Positions 1 through 8,247 of a stretch of DNA of 14,090 nt are shown here, piece after piece. The stretch spans positions 1 to 14,090 of the forward strand of contig JALLAP010001266.1 of NCBI GenBank assembly GCA_036939355.1, in the 5' to 3' direction. The first letter of the stretch is position 1; every line of letters begins with the position of its first letter. Both the position numbers and the translations under genes were made by a program. The stretch comes from Thalassiosira profunda. Lineage: Eukaryota > Bacillariophyta > Thalassiosirophyceae > Thalassiosirales > Thalassiosiraceae. The notes under the pieces were generated by a model. The model was not told the origin of the DNA, searched no databases, and saw only the letters and a list, made by a program, of their open reading frames with translations.

Positions 1-1260
1 GAGCCACTCGCTCCCGAAATCGGTCGCCACGCCGGGATGGAGGGCGCTGTCGACGGACTTGGAGCGGCCGCCGATGTAATCGTTCGCCTCGAGGACGAGG
101 ACGGAATGGCCGTCGGCGGCAAGGCGTTGGGCGGCGCGGATCCCGGCCCACCCGGCGCCGACGACGACGGCGTCGTAGGACTCGTCGGTCGGGGGCGGGG
201 GCGCGGCGTCCTCGTCGACGTCGGAGGCGAGGGGGGCTTCCACGGGCGAGAGCAAGGCAGATTCGAGTACGGAAACGCTCTCGCCGTCGTCCAACGAATC
301 GACAGCGTCCTCGTTGTCCTCAAGAGGAGGCACGTCGACGGCGCCCACCGCACCTTCGAGCGCATCCACTTCCGGCTCGGAAGCGTCGCCCGTGTCTTGG
401 ATCAACGGAGCGCCCACCGCTTCCTCGTCTTCCGGACCAAAAGCAACCTCTTGCGCGGCCGGCTCGTCGACAAAATCTTCGCTGGACTCCTGCAAGTCCA
501 TGACCCACGACGGCACCTCTTCCTCCTCGTCTTCGGGCGCGACGACGACCCCCAGCAAATCCTGCGTGTCTTGGGCGGCAACGGCGGCCTCGGCGGGCTC
601 GTCCGCGATGGCCTCGGGTTCGGCATCAACTTGCACCTCCGGCTTGGCGACGACGACGACGGCGTCGAGCCCATCTTGTGCCACGGGGGCATCGAGGCCG
701 TCTTCGCCTCCCTCCTCGTCCTCTTCCCCCTCGTCCGTCGCAGCTTGGGCCTTGGGATCCTCCGCCTCCGCTTCGGGCGCGACAACCTCCACGTCAACCT
801 CCTCGGGCTCAGCATAAATTGCCATCTCCGACAGCGCTTCGTTCTCCTCCTCCAATCCCGCAATCTCGTCGAGCAGCGATTCGATCTCGGCGTCCTTCTC
901 GGCGAGCTGCGCCCCCCACGCGTCGGCGTCGATGCCGTCGGCGGCGGCGGCGGCTTGGTTGGAGGAGGACGGGCGCGTGAAGATCACGGCGCACACAACA
1001 GCAACAGCCGCCACGGCGAGGAGGAGCGCCGCCAAGGCGAGATAACGCCGCCTCCTGCCCCCACCATTGTTGGAGCCGTCGTCCGAGGAATCGACGCGAT
1101 GGACCTCCGACGGCAGCCCGATATCGGCGGGCAGGCCCTCCTCGATGGTGTCGACCGTCGCGGCCGAGAGGCGGCTGCCGGTGCGTCTTACGTGGTGCTT
1201 GGTCGGGGTGGCCATGGCGGAGGCCAGCGGGGCGGAGGAGTTGGAGGAGGTGACCTTCAT
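1..1260 (-). CDS. Membrane-anchored FAD-dependent amine oxidase (N-terminal part, truncated by window edge)
   Basis: Reads on the minus strand from ATG at 1260 with no stop to base 1 (420 codons); the rest lies outside the window. This is the first ATG after an in-frame stop near 1371. Residues 1-68 are a Ser/Thr-rich, probably cytoplasmic tail; RRRR (69-72) precedes a single hydrophobic helix at 73-94, suggesting a type II membrane protein. Residues 121-140 could form a short coiled coil. About 200 Glu/Asp/Ala/Pro-rich residues (141-357) form a linker. The flavoprotein domain starts near 360 with the Rossmann dinucleotide motif GAGWAG (368-373), followed by the acidic ribose-binding LEAN, then GGRS and DFGSEWL, as in flavin monoamine/polyamine oxidases, which oxidatively deaminate amines and release H2O2. 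The substrate-binding part is missing, so polyamine, monoamine and L-amino-acid substrates cannot be told apart. The family call is firm; extracellular or luminal orientation is inferred. Confidence 0.85.
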   Translation of the reverse strand, partial: MKVTSSNSSAPLASAMATPTKHHVRRTGSRLSAATVDTIEEGLPADIGLPSEVHRVDSSDDGSNNGGGRRRRYLALAALLLAVAAVAVVCAVIFTRPSSSNQAAAAADGIDADAWGAQLAEKDAEIESLLDEIAGLEEENEALSEMAIYAEPEEVDVEVVAPEAEAEDPKAQAATDEGEEDEEGGEDGLDAPVAQDGLDAVVVVAKPEVQVDAEPEAIADEPAEAAVAAQDTQDLLGVVVAPEDEEEEVPSWVMDLQESSEDFVDEPAAQEVAFGPEDEEAVGAPLIQDTGDASEPEVDALEGAVGAVDVPPLEDNEDAVDSLDDGESVSVLESALLSPVEAPLASDVDEDAAPPPPTDESYDAVVVGAGWAGIRAAQRLAADGHSVLVLEANDYIGGRSKSVDSALHPGVATDFGSEWL

Positions 1261-1430
1261 GATGGTTGGAGGGCTTGGAGGGTGTTGCAACTTTGCCAAG
1301 GTGGGATTGGTGCCGACTGCTCTGATGATGGTGCCGCAACCGCCGATGCCGAGGGTCACCTTGCCGATTTATGAGCCGCCGATGCAAGGCGTGGTCGGCA
1401 TTGGCATTTGCTGAGCTACATTTTTCGGAA

Positions 1431-1444
1431 TTGCAACGTTGCAA
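1431..1444. promoter_or_regulatory. 14-bp perfect palindrome of two TTGCAA half-sites
   Basis: TTGCAACGTTGCAA is its own reverse complement and contains two TTGCAA hexamers. It lies 171 bp upstream of the amine-oxidase ATG, in the divergent promoter. A dimeric transcription factor could bind it, but no factor is known from the sequence. Further TTGCAA copies at 1285 and 1468 flank it. Confidence 0.4.
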
Positions 1445-1663
1445 AGATGGGATTGCTCGGACAGTGGTTGCAATCTCTTCGTCGACGCCGCTGCCGACGA
1501 AGGGAGAGGAGGTGGTGGTTGGTTGGTGCAGCACGTGGTTGGTCGTCGGCCGGCGGCAGTCGAAGAACAAAAACTAAGTGCCGCCGACGGGCAACGACAT
1601 GGAAAAAGTCGGCGACGTGCAGACGATCGGACGCGAGGGATGTCATTGGTCATTGGTTGGATC

Positions 1664-1765
1664 AGGTACTATTGATTCCTGCAAGTAGATTGGGTCTTTT
1701 TAGGATGACTTCTAAAAGATACATTAATACTGATTCCTACAGTAGAATTTTTACATTGCTACCGA
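1664..1765. repeat. AT-rich patch with two imperfect direct copies of a GATTCCT-CA-GTAGA motif
   Basis: An AT-rich stretch stands out in GC-rich surroundings. The phrase GATTCCTGCAAGTAGA near 1674 recurs about 55 bp later as GATTCCTACAGTAGA. It may be decayed repeat or promoter sequence. No coding capacity or terminal inverted repeat is seen. Confidence 0.3.
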
Positions 1766-2132
1766 GAAACGAAGGCGCTTTGAATTGTGTGCGTCGAGCC
1801 TCCGACAGAGCGACTTCGTCGGCAGCTCCACTCTGTCTCCCATCTCAACCGTCACGGCCACCCATCTCAGGCCTCATCATTAAGCGTGCGTAGCCCTCGC
1901 GGCGTCGGCACGTCGCTGCTTGCTCCCCACCGATGTCCGATCAATCCCATCTTTGCCAGGGAGGCGGGGGGGGGGGTGCACCATCTCCGAAATGCCGATC
2001 GATCGGATCGGCGCCACATATGCACCAACGTCGGCGGCCTCGTCAGGTCGTCGGCAAGTGGCCATAACTCACACCCCGTTGTGGTCGTTGCATAATAAGG
2101 CAACGCTCCACCGTTGACATAAAATTGCAATT

Positions 2133-3905
2133 ATGGAGGGCGCCGGCACAGCTTCTTCCCGTCGTCGGCGGCGATCGCCGCTGCTGTCGATGCTGGTGGC
2201 ATTGCTGTCGGCGCTGCCGACGGCCGTCGCCAACCCCTTCGTCCGCGGCGGCGCTCTCAAGGAGACCCGCATCATCGACGGCGACGACGCACCCCCCGGC
2301 CGGTACCCCTACGCCGCCTCCCTCCAGGACGACGACGGGCACTACTGCGGCGGCTCCCTCGTCGGCGCCAACGTCGTCCTGTCGGCGGGACACTGCGCCC
2401 CCTCCTCCGGCCATAAGGTGCGGATCGGGAGCGACGACAAGGACGACGGGGGAGAGGTGATCGACGTGCAAAAGGTGGTCTTCCATCCCGACTTTGACAC
2501 GAAGCTGCCGTTCGGGGTCGACGTCGCCCTGTTGTTCTTGGAGGAACCCACGACGCTCGACGTGCCCCTCGTAAGATTGAACGACGACCCCGCCTGGCCG
2601 TCGGCGTGGGACATCGCGACGACCGTCGGGTGGGGCGACACGCGCGAGGGAGGGGATCAGTCCGAGGCATTGCGCGAGGTGGACTTGGACGTGATGGACA
2701 ACGAGGAGTGCGCCGACGCGGGGCATTACGGCGATTGGAGGGAAGATATTTATGCGACGATGCTGTGCACGGCGGACGGGGCGGGCCATTGCCAGGGCGA
2801 TTCGGGTGAGTTTGATTGGGGTGTGAAATCATGTTGCAATGCACGAGACTTTGGAACTGACATTGCACATATCAATGGAATCCTTGGAAAAGGCGGACCC
2901 CTCGTCATGAAAGGAGCCACGCCGGAGGAGGATGTGGAGGTGGGCGTCGTATCCTGGGGCACGGGATGCGGCGATCTGCCGCACGTTTATGCTCGCGTAT
3001 CGGAAGGTGAGAAGAGCGCATAGAATTACGTTTCCGTGTGAAGAGAGGAAGATCACTAACTATCACGTCGTCCTTGTCCAAAGCTTACGATTGGATCAGG
3101 CAAACCGTGTGCGATGACGAGGACGGAGACTCAACTTTATTGTGTGGAGGAGTTCCAACTCCATCGCCCTCGCGCTCGCCCACTCCGAGTCCAACTCCAT
3201 CGCCCTCGCGCTCGCCGTCGAGGAGGCCCAGCGGGTCGCCTACGGAAGTAAGCATTGTCAGACTTGTTGCCTGTGTCGTATCTCTAGGGTGTTGCCTCAC
3301 CTCTGACGCCGTTGCATTCCGCACCTGCCCACAGAGTCCCACGGAGAGTCCCTCGGAGTCGCCGACGGAGAGCCCAACGGAAGTGAGTGCAATCTCGTTT
3401 GCCTCGCAATTTGCACCAAACGCTCACATCTGATGTCACTCTTGAATTTCTCTCATTGCAGAGTCCCACGGAGAGCCCCTCGTACAGCCCGACCCTCTTT
3501 CCTTCTGTGAGCCCGACGGTTTCGCCGACGAACAGGCCGATTGCGTTCAGTGAATGGACGTATTCCGCCTTTGGACTCGAACCGACAACCTCGCCAACGG
3601 AAACGCCGTCGGGATCGCCTTCTCGCTCCAGCGTCCCGAGCAGCCGGCCCAGCTTTGCCCCAACAGTATCGTCTATGCCATCAACATCGAGGCTGCCGTC
3701 GCTGCAACCTTCCTGGTCGCCCTCCGCCAGTCCTACAATCAGTGCGTCGCCGACTACCCCGCCCGCCAACATCAGTTTTGGAAGTGCGCTGCTGGCACCC
3801 CTCGACCCGGATGCGCTTCGCAACAGTTCTTCGCGTCATGGAATTGGCCACGGCTTTGCGATTGGGACGTTGCTTGGTGGCATCGTGTTGATGGTGATCT
3901 TGTAG
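2133..3905 (+). CDS. Secreted trypsin-fold (S1) serine protease with SPTE-repeat stalk and C-terminal anchor
   Basis: Five exons: 2133-2805, 2893-3006, 3084-3247, 3335-3382, 3462-3905. All introns are GT-AG; the joined CDS is 1443 nt (480 aa). An Arg cluster (10-14) and hydrophobic core (17-33, ending AVA) form a signal peptide. The S1 domain starts at RIIDG (46-50), and the catalytic triad is His87 (SAGHC), Asp130 (DVALL) and Ser224 (CQGDSGGPL). Splicing at 2805/2893 restores GDSGGPL; splicing at 3006/3084 restores the terminal helix VSEAYDWIRQ. The S1-pocket residue six before the serine is Gly218, not the Asp of true trypsins. Ser/Pro/Thr/Glu repeats (about 285-430) form a rigid, probably O-glycosylated stalk. 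The last 20 or so residues are hydrophobic, end at the stop, and follow a small-residue NSSS patch, which fits a GPI signal or tail anchor. The likely role is proteolysis at the cell surface or wall; the substrate is unknown. Confidence 0.92.
2806..2892 (+). other. Protease intron 1 (87 bp, multiple of three, stop-free)
   Basis: GTGAGT donor and AAAAG acceptor interrupt the Gly codon directly after the catalytic Ser224 (phase 1). Read in frame the intron has no stop and would add 29 residues between GDSG and GPL. It contains a TTGCAAT at 2834-2840. Removal is needed for the conserved GDSGGPL. Confidence 0.85.
3248..3334 (+). other. Protease intron 3 (87 bp, multiple of three, stop-free)
   Basis: GTAAGC donor and CCCACAG acceptor, phase 0, lie between two SPTE-coding exons. 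Read-through is open for 29 codons, encoding a Cys- and Val-rich hydrophobic stretch unlike the stalk, so this is an intron rather than coding sequence. Confidence 0.8.
3335..3382 (+). repeat. 48-nt symmetric exon made only of SPTE/SPSE repeats
   Basis: This exon (protease exon 4) codes for 16 residues of the stalk. It is phase 0 on both sides. Its start, AGTCCCACGGAGAG, recurs at the start of exon 5 (3462), and its end, ACGGAA, recurs at the end of exon 3 (3242-3247). Skipping or duplicating it keeps the frame. Confidence 0.75.
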
Positions 3906-3949
3906 TTAGTTGAAGGCAATGCAACCGCTTCAATTCAGCTGGGCTCTCT

Positions 3950-4002
3950 GTTCGCGGGCGAGTCTGTGAGGGAGCGGTGGGAATGTTTGGTTCGCGGGCG
4001 AG
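3950..4002. repeat. 13-bp direct repeat, 40-bp spacing
   Basis: GTTCGCGGGCGAG occurs at 3950-3962 and again at 3990-4002, shortly after the protease stop. It is a short direct repeat with no mobile-element features around it. Confidence 0.6.
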
Positions 4003-4356
4003 GCACCAACACCAATGGGTGGCATGCGACGACGCTTGCGGCGTGGGAGTCGGGCGAACGTCGGCCAACGAGACGGCCTCGTTGGAGGACTGATGCTACT
4101 GAACATATTGTTTTGCGAAGGAGAGGAGGCTCATTTTTTACTGTTTGCTAGCCGGCGAGGCGAGACCTCCGTGTGTTTATGCTATTGTAAGACTACTGTT
4201 TGCTCTGTACCATCAACTATGTGCATTCTTTAAGCCGACGCGGGAGCGCCGCAGGCGACGCAGTCCCCACAGACCAGGCCGGACCAGGCCACGGACGTGT
4301 GTGAGAGCTTTGTATCGTACCATAGCCGACAGAGAAGGGAGCGCGTGTCGTAAGTA

Positions 4357-4386
4357 GGTAACAGGTAGATACGTACGTAAGTTACC
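4357..4386. promoter_or_regulatory. TACGTACGTA palindrome inside a GGTAAC...GTTACC inverted repeat
   Basis: GGTAAC (4357-4362) and GTTACC (4381-4386) flank TACGTACGTA. This lies about 210 bp upstream of the PPR ATG. The ACGT core matches bZIP-type binding sites, and similar palindromes lie near 12926 and 12966. Function is inferred from recurrence and position only. Confidence 0.4.
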
Positions 4387-4592
4387 TTTCCTGCCCTCGC
4401 CCCGCGACGTGGTGCCTCTGTTCTTTGTTCCTTTGCTCTTGCGTTCCGGCAGCACTCCCCTGCCTCCCGCCTCGAGAAAACTTGCAGCCATATCATTATC
4501 GACTTCGCGAGGGCGGTGGCTTGTGGCTTTGCGGTGCGGTTGCAGGTGGCGGCGGCGGCGTGGTACTTAGGTGGCGGTTGCTTGACGAGACG

Positions 4593-7122
4593 ATGAGGCG
4601 ACGCGGCGTGCGCATCTGCGTTGCTGTTGCCACCGCCGTCATCGTCTTCTGCTGCTGCGTATGGTCCGCGAGGAGCTTTACCTGTGCAAGCAATAATCTC
4701 CCCGCGCCCAGGGCCTCGTCGATTATCTCTGTGGCGGCGAGGACGGGGGCGGACGAAAATGGCAACAGTGGCAAGAGAAGATACAAACAGAGGCACCAGC
4801 GACGTCAAACTATTCGGCGGCGGCGATCCAGCGCACCATTATCCGGAGCACCGGGTCGTAGCAAAGTTCGCAGCAAAGACAACCAACAAAAGAGTCAATG
4901 CGAAGAGGGGCAGGTGCACGAGTGGCTGCTGCAGTCGACGTCGCTCGTGTTGGGAGAGGAGCCGACGTTGCAATTGGTGAGGGGAGAGTATGATCTTCGG
5001 GATATCATCCAAACAAACAACAATTGCAACGAGGATGTACCTTCTCATTATTTGACGGCCGAGGAATTCGTCCTCAACGCTGAATCTGTCGCGGGGGCGT
5101 GGTGCCAGTGGAGTTCGTGCTGCTCGATCGACGGGGGAGGAGACGCGCCGCGACGTTCCNGTCGCGGGGGCGTGGTGCCAGTGGAGTTCGTGCTGCTCGA
5201 TCGACGGGGGAGGAGACGCGCCGCGACGTTCCGTGGACGAGGGGGCCGTTCGGTGCAGCACGATGGACGCGGCCGTGATTGTGGATACCATTGTGCGTCG
5301 AGCCCTGGGTGCAATTGACGGACAGGGCGAGAAGTTGGGGGCAGCAGACTCGGAAACGAAAGTCCTGGAGTTGGTGCACTCCGCGATCGAAGCGTGGACG
5401 ACCGTGGGGGGTGGAGGCGGTGATCCGGTCGTTGAACGGTTATGTGGGTGGTTGAGTGTTCTGCATCAGCAATTCGGAGGAAGCTTCAGCCAAAGCGAGA
5501 GTGTTCAGATGGTCTACGAAGAATGCTACAGATTGACCATCAAGGCGCGCATACGCAGCCGAAAGCGAAAGAATCTGGACAAAGCAATGCACCTCCTTGA
5601 CGAGTTGAGAACGCAATCCATCGCTGTGAGTGTCCCAACCTTCAACCTGGTACTGTACGGATTAGCAAACTGCGAGCCGTGCGAGGAGAATGCCCAAAGA
5701 GCGGAGGAGATGTTGGAGGACATGATTTCGCGTCACTGCAATCCCGACGCCAACACACTGCGGCAAGTGGTAATTGCTTGGACGAAGAGCGGCTCGGAAT
5801 CTGCCGCCAGGAACGCCCGTCGAGTGCTCGACCGAATGATATCCGACTTCCCGGAACTAGATCCCGACCCATCCACATTCAACGCGCTGATGACGCTGTA
5901 CCTGGATCTGGGAGAGACGTGGAGGGCAATGGAAGTGTTCAGTTTGATGTCGTCGTTGGGTGCGCTACCGGACACGTACTCGGTCAATCTCATTCTAAAG
6001 GCCATCTCGCCCTTCAGTTCGCTGAAAGAGATGGACGCGGCGGAGACGCTGCTGGACAAGTACCACATGCAAGCCGATGTGCAATCGTACAACATACTTA
6101 TCGATGCGTGGGCAAAAAGTCACTTGCAAGAGGGAGCTTCTCGAGCCGAACTACTGTTGGATCGTCTGGAGACGAAGTGCCAACACGATCAAAGTATTGC
6201 GCCTGATTCCTACAGCTATGTGGGTGTTCTAAATGCCATCGAACGGTCGAGAAAACACGAGGCGAGGGGAAGCTGGGCCGAGCAAATACTCCATCGGATG
6301 GAAGACATGCATTCAAGAGGGCTGGTTGAGAAGCCAACGACGCCGGTTCACAATGCTCTTCTGAACGCTTTGATTACCTCTGACGAGGCCGGATCGTTGC
6401 TGCACAAAGCTGAGGATTTGTTTTCATACATGAACACGGCCGGCTTGTCAAATACTCGGACATTCAACACCATGCTAAAGGGATACGCTCGTACCCGCAG
6501 ACGGAGCGATGGTGGTAGGTCCTACTCGCTCCCGCGAAAGGCGGAAGAATTGCTGGGCAGGATGGAGCTGGAGTACCACAGCAAAGCAGATCGCTACTCA
6601 TACACGACTGTCATTGCTGCGTACGGTAGGTCCAACGTGAAGAGGAAGGCGGCAAAGGCGCTGTTGATCCTGCAAAGGATGATCGACTCGTACCTCGATG
6701 GCAATTTGGCAGCGAGACCGACTACGTATGCGTTCAACGCCGTGCTCAACGCGTGTTCCCACACTCGCCTTCCGGAGGAGCGACTGGAGGCATTCACAAT
6801 TGCGTGCAGCACGCTCATACTGCAGCGGGAGTGGGCCAAGCCTGACCACACCACGTATGGAATCTTCCTGCAGGTGTGCGCACGTTTGTTGCCGAAAGAT
6901 GAGACTCGTCAGTGGAGCGTCGTCGAGACGGTATTCAACTCCTGCATACAAGAAGGGCAGTGCGGAGAGCTGGTGCTGAAGAACCTGAAGGAGGCTGCCG
7001 GGATGGAGCGATTCGAGGCCCTTGTTGGCCGATTCTTGACGGACGACCATCTCGACATCCCCGCCCAATGGAGAAGGAACGTTGCGGGCGACAGTACGTC
7101 GGCGCTCAAATTTAGGCTGTGA
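4593..7122 (+). CDS. P-class pentatricopeptide repeat (PPR) protein, probably plastid-targeted; split by an assembly artefact
   Basis: The first in-frame ATG is 4593 (A at -3). The first 189 codons run to 5159; a single N (5160) and a second perfect 72-bp copy (5161-5232) then throw the frame. Counting the duplication once joins 5159 directly to 5233 in the same frame and gives one intron-less protein of 818 residues ending at TGA 7120-7122. The leader has a hydrophobic core, then SARSF (an ASAF-like site with Phe at +1) and a basic, Ser-rich stretch to about residue 100, resembling a diatom bipartite plastid presequence. Helical PPR units run from about 321 to 760, with typical openings such as PTFNLVLYGL, STFNALMTLY, QSYNILIDAW, RTFNTMLKGY, YSYTTVIAAY and YAFNAVLNAC. 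P-class PPR proteins bind organellar RNA sequence-specifically and act in its processing, stability or translation. No DYW, SMR or other C-terminal catalytic domain is seen. Family is certain; plastid location is inferred. Confidence 0.9.
5088..5232. repeat. 72-bp perfect duplication flanking one N (assembly gap scar)
   Basis: Bases 5088-5159 and 5161-5232 are identical over 72 bp and are separated only by the N at 5160. This is what results when two overlapping contig ends are scaffolded without being merged. Collapsing the 73 extra bases restores one open frame through the PPR gene, which supports artefact over a real tandem duplication. Confidence 0.92.
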
Positions 7123-7504
7123 TAGATACATACGATACAGTTGCCAGGTATCGTAGCCGCTCTTTGGGGTTGAAAAGGATGGAAGTCAGATCGGAAATGT
7201 TTGCGAGAGGAGGTTCTCTTTCACAAGAGCACACGCAAGGCTAAAACAGAAATGCCAGGACATTTCAGGACGCCAGTGTCTCAAGATTTTGTAAAGGCCA
7301 TAATGAGCGTAAATGTACCTATGTATCGCAAATAGAAACAAATAGATATACTTCCTGTATCATCACAGACGTTGTGTCTCTAGTAGACAAAAAATAGAAA
7401 CTGCAAATCTATCACTGTCAAATAATAGAAACTACAAATCGTATCATTGTCTCTCAAAGGAAACACAAACACATAAAGACTTGAACAATTCACAGGTGTC
7501 ATCT
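7123..7504. other. AT-rich intergenic region after the PPR gene
   Basis: It holds the PPR 3' UTR and the upstream region of the small gene that follows. No gene or RNA was recognised. It is clearly more AT-rich than the flanking coding sequence and holds a short imperfect tandem repeat (7393-7451) rich in AATAGAAAC. Confidence 0.5.
7393..7451. repeat. Two imperfect tandem copies of a ~28-bp AATAGAAAC unit
   Basis: Copies at 7393-7420 and 7424-7451 both begin AATAGAAACT and continue with CAAATC and ATCA-TGTC, differing at a few positions. A further AATAGAAACA at 7331 may be a decayed third copy. No function is evident. Confidence 0.55.
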
Positions 7505-8095
7505 ATGGACAAATATGCCTGGCCCGCCCTTGTCCAGAGCAGCTGCCAAACTCTCACTACTTATGTGTCTCACACAAAAATGCGGATGGGGAAGCGGAAG
7601 AATGTAATGATATGCGGAAGCAAGAAGCAAGCGCGCGGCCTCATTATTTTCAACAGACGGCTGCTCGCAAGCAAAGCTCCACTCGCTCGGCCACCAACAA
7701 TGAACTCCGCGCCCATGCCATCGAACGCCCAAGCCCAAGACGGCACGACGACCATGCAAGGGTCCTCTCAGCGGCCGGCCCAAGCCCAAGCTCTTCTGGT
7801 GCCCACGTTCCGGGACACCAAGGACAAGCAGGCCGTCTCCTCGAAGGTCGTGTCAAAGAAACAAGATCCCTTCCTCTACTTCAGCGACGATGTCCGACGA
7901 ATGGCGCACCTCACAGGCCGAAATGCCTATGCCGATTCCTTCCAGAACGGGCGTCCACAAGCGTCGCCTGTCGAACGAAAAACAAGGATTTCCTTCGAAG
8001 TGGATCCGATGCTCCTGCTTGAAGACGTGTTCTCGGAGATGGACGGGATGGACTGGATGGACGACGATGACATCCTGCTCGGTCTTCTGCAGTAG
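7505..8095 (+). CDS. Small protein with paired C-terminal motifs (function unknown)
   Basis: The open frame from the first ATG (7505) gives 196 residues. A second ATG at 7700 has better start context (A at -3) and gives 131 residues; sequence before 7700 is less clearly coding, so the shorter form may be real. The N-terminal half is low-complexity (Gln, Ala, Pro, Ser) and probably disordered. The C-terminal third has two blocks: DPFLYFSDDVRRMAHL, and the basic-hydrophobic RKTRISFEVDPMLLLEDVF, then a Met/Asp-rich acidic tail (MDWMDDDDILLGLLQ) that could be an interaction or activation-type peptide. I recall similar block pairs in small hypothetical proteins of diatoms but cannot confirm this here. 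No enzyme motif, signal peptide or membrane segment is seen. It is convergent with the lipase, with 152 bp between the stop codons. Confidence 0.65.
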   Translation: MDKYAWPALVQSSCQTLTTYVSHTKMRMGKRKNVMICGSKKQARGLIIFNRRLLASKAPLARPPTMNSAPMPSNAQAQDGTTTMQGSSQRPAQAQALLVPTFRDTKDKQAVSSKVVSKKQDPFLYFSDDVRRMAHLTGRNAYADSFQNGRPQASPVERKTRISFEVDPMLLLEDVFSEMDGMDWMDDDDILLGLLQ

Positions 8096-8247
8096 GCTGT
8101 CAAATCAAGGGCATTAGACAATAGGTAGATGTTTACAATCTCTCGAATATGCAATTGACGGCCATACATACGATCCTATTACAACAGCATTCTAATTGTT
8201 TACAGCTCCTCGCTGCTCAAGCCTCTTTCTGCAGGATCAAGACGACT

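Larger units (their letters stand above)
1261..2132. other. Divergent intergenic region between the amine oxidase and the protease
   Basis: No convincing gene is present in these 872 bases; the open frames are short, lack domains and overlap one another. It should hold both 5' UTRs and promoters. Visible landmarks are four TTGCAA hexamers on the oxidase side (1285, 1431, 1439, 1468), an AT-rich patch at about 1664-1765, a long G-run around 1965-1977, a CCGATCGATCGG palindrome at 1995-2006, and an ATTGCAAT octamer ending one base before the protease ATG. No TATA box was recognised. Confidence 0.6.
3906..4592. other. Intergenic region without a recognisable gene
   Basis: These 687 bases follow the protease stop and precede the first ATG of the PPR gene. 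Open frames are present on both strands but have no domain, start context or splice support. The region holds a 13-bp direct repeat at 3950 and 3990 and, closer to the PPR gene, a TACGTACGTA motif at about 4370-4379. The 200 bases before 4593 are likely promoter and 5' UTR. Confidence 0.5.

Noticed and set aside
37..1374. 445-codon plus-strand open frame
   Set aside because: Gly/Val/Arg-rich antisense shadow of the amine oxidase, which carries a clear FAD-binding motif on the minus strand.
1664..1765. Transposon or LTR remnant
   Set aside because: Only a short imperfect repeat and AT-richness are seen; there are no terminal repeats, target-site duplication or coding remnant.
2043..2789. 248-codon minus-strand open frame over the protease
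   Set aside because: Antisense shadow of the protease exon 1, which shows the catalytic motifs on the plus strand.
3007..3083. Protease ending at the TAG within 3007-3083 (296-residue product)
   Set aside because: That end arises from reading into intron 2. Splicing at 3006/3084 restores the conserved S1 C-terminal helix and leads into the SPTE stalk.
4230..4808. 192-codon minus-strand frame upstream of and overlapping the PPR gene
   Set aside because: No domain or good start context; it overlaps the PPR leader and promoter in antisense.
5088..5232. Genuine tandem duplication or minisatellite
   Set aside because: The copies are perfect, exactly two, and separated by an N; collapsing them restores a long frame. 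A real duplication would not be expected to contain an unknown base at its junction.
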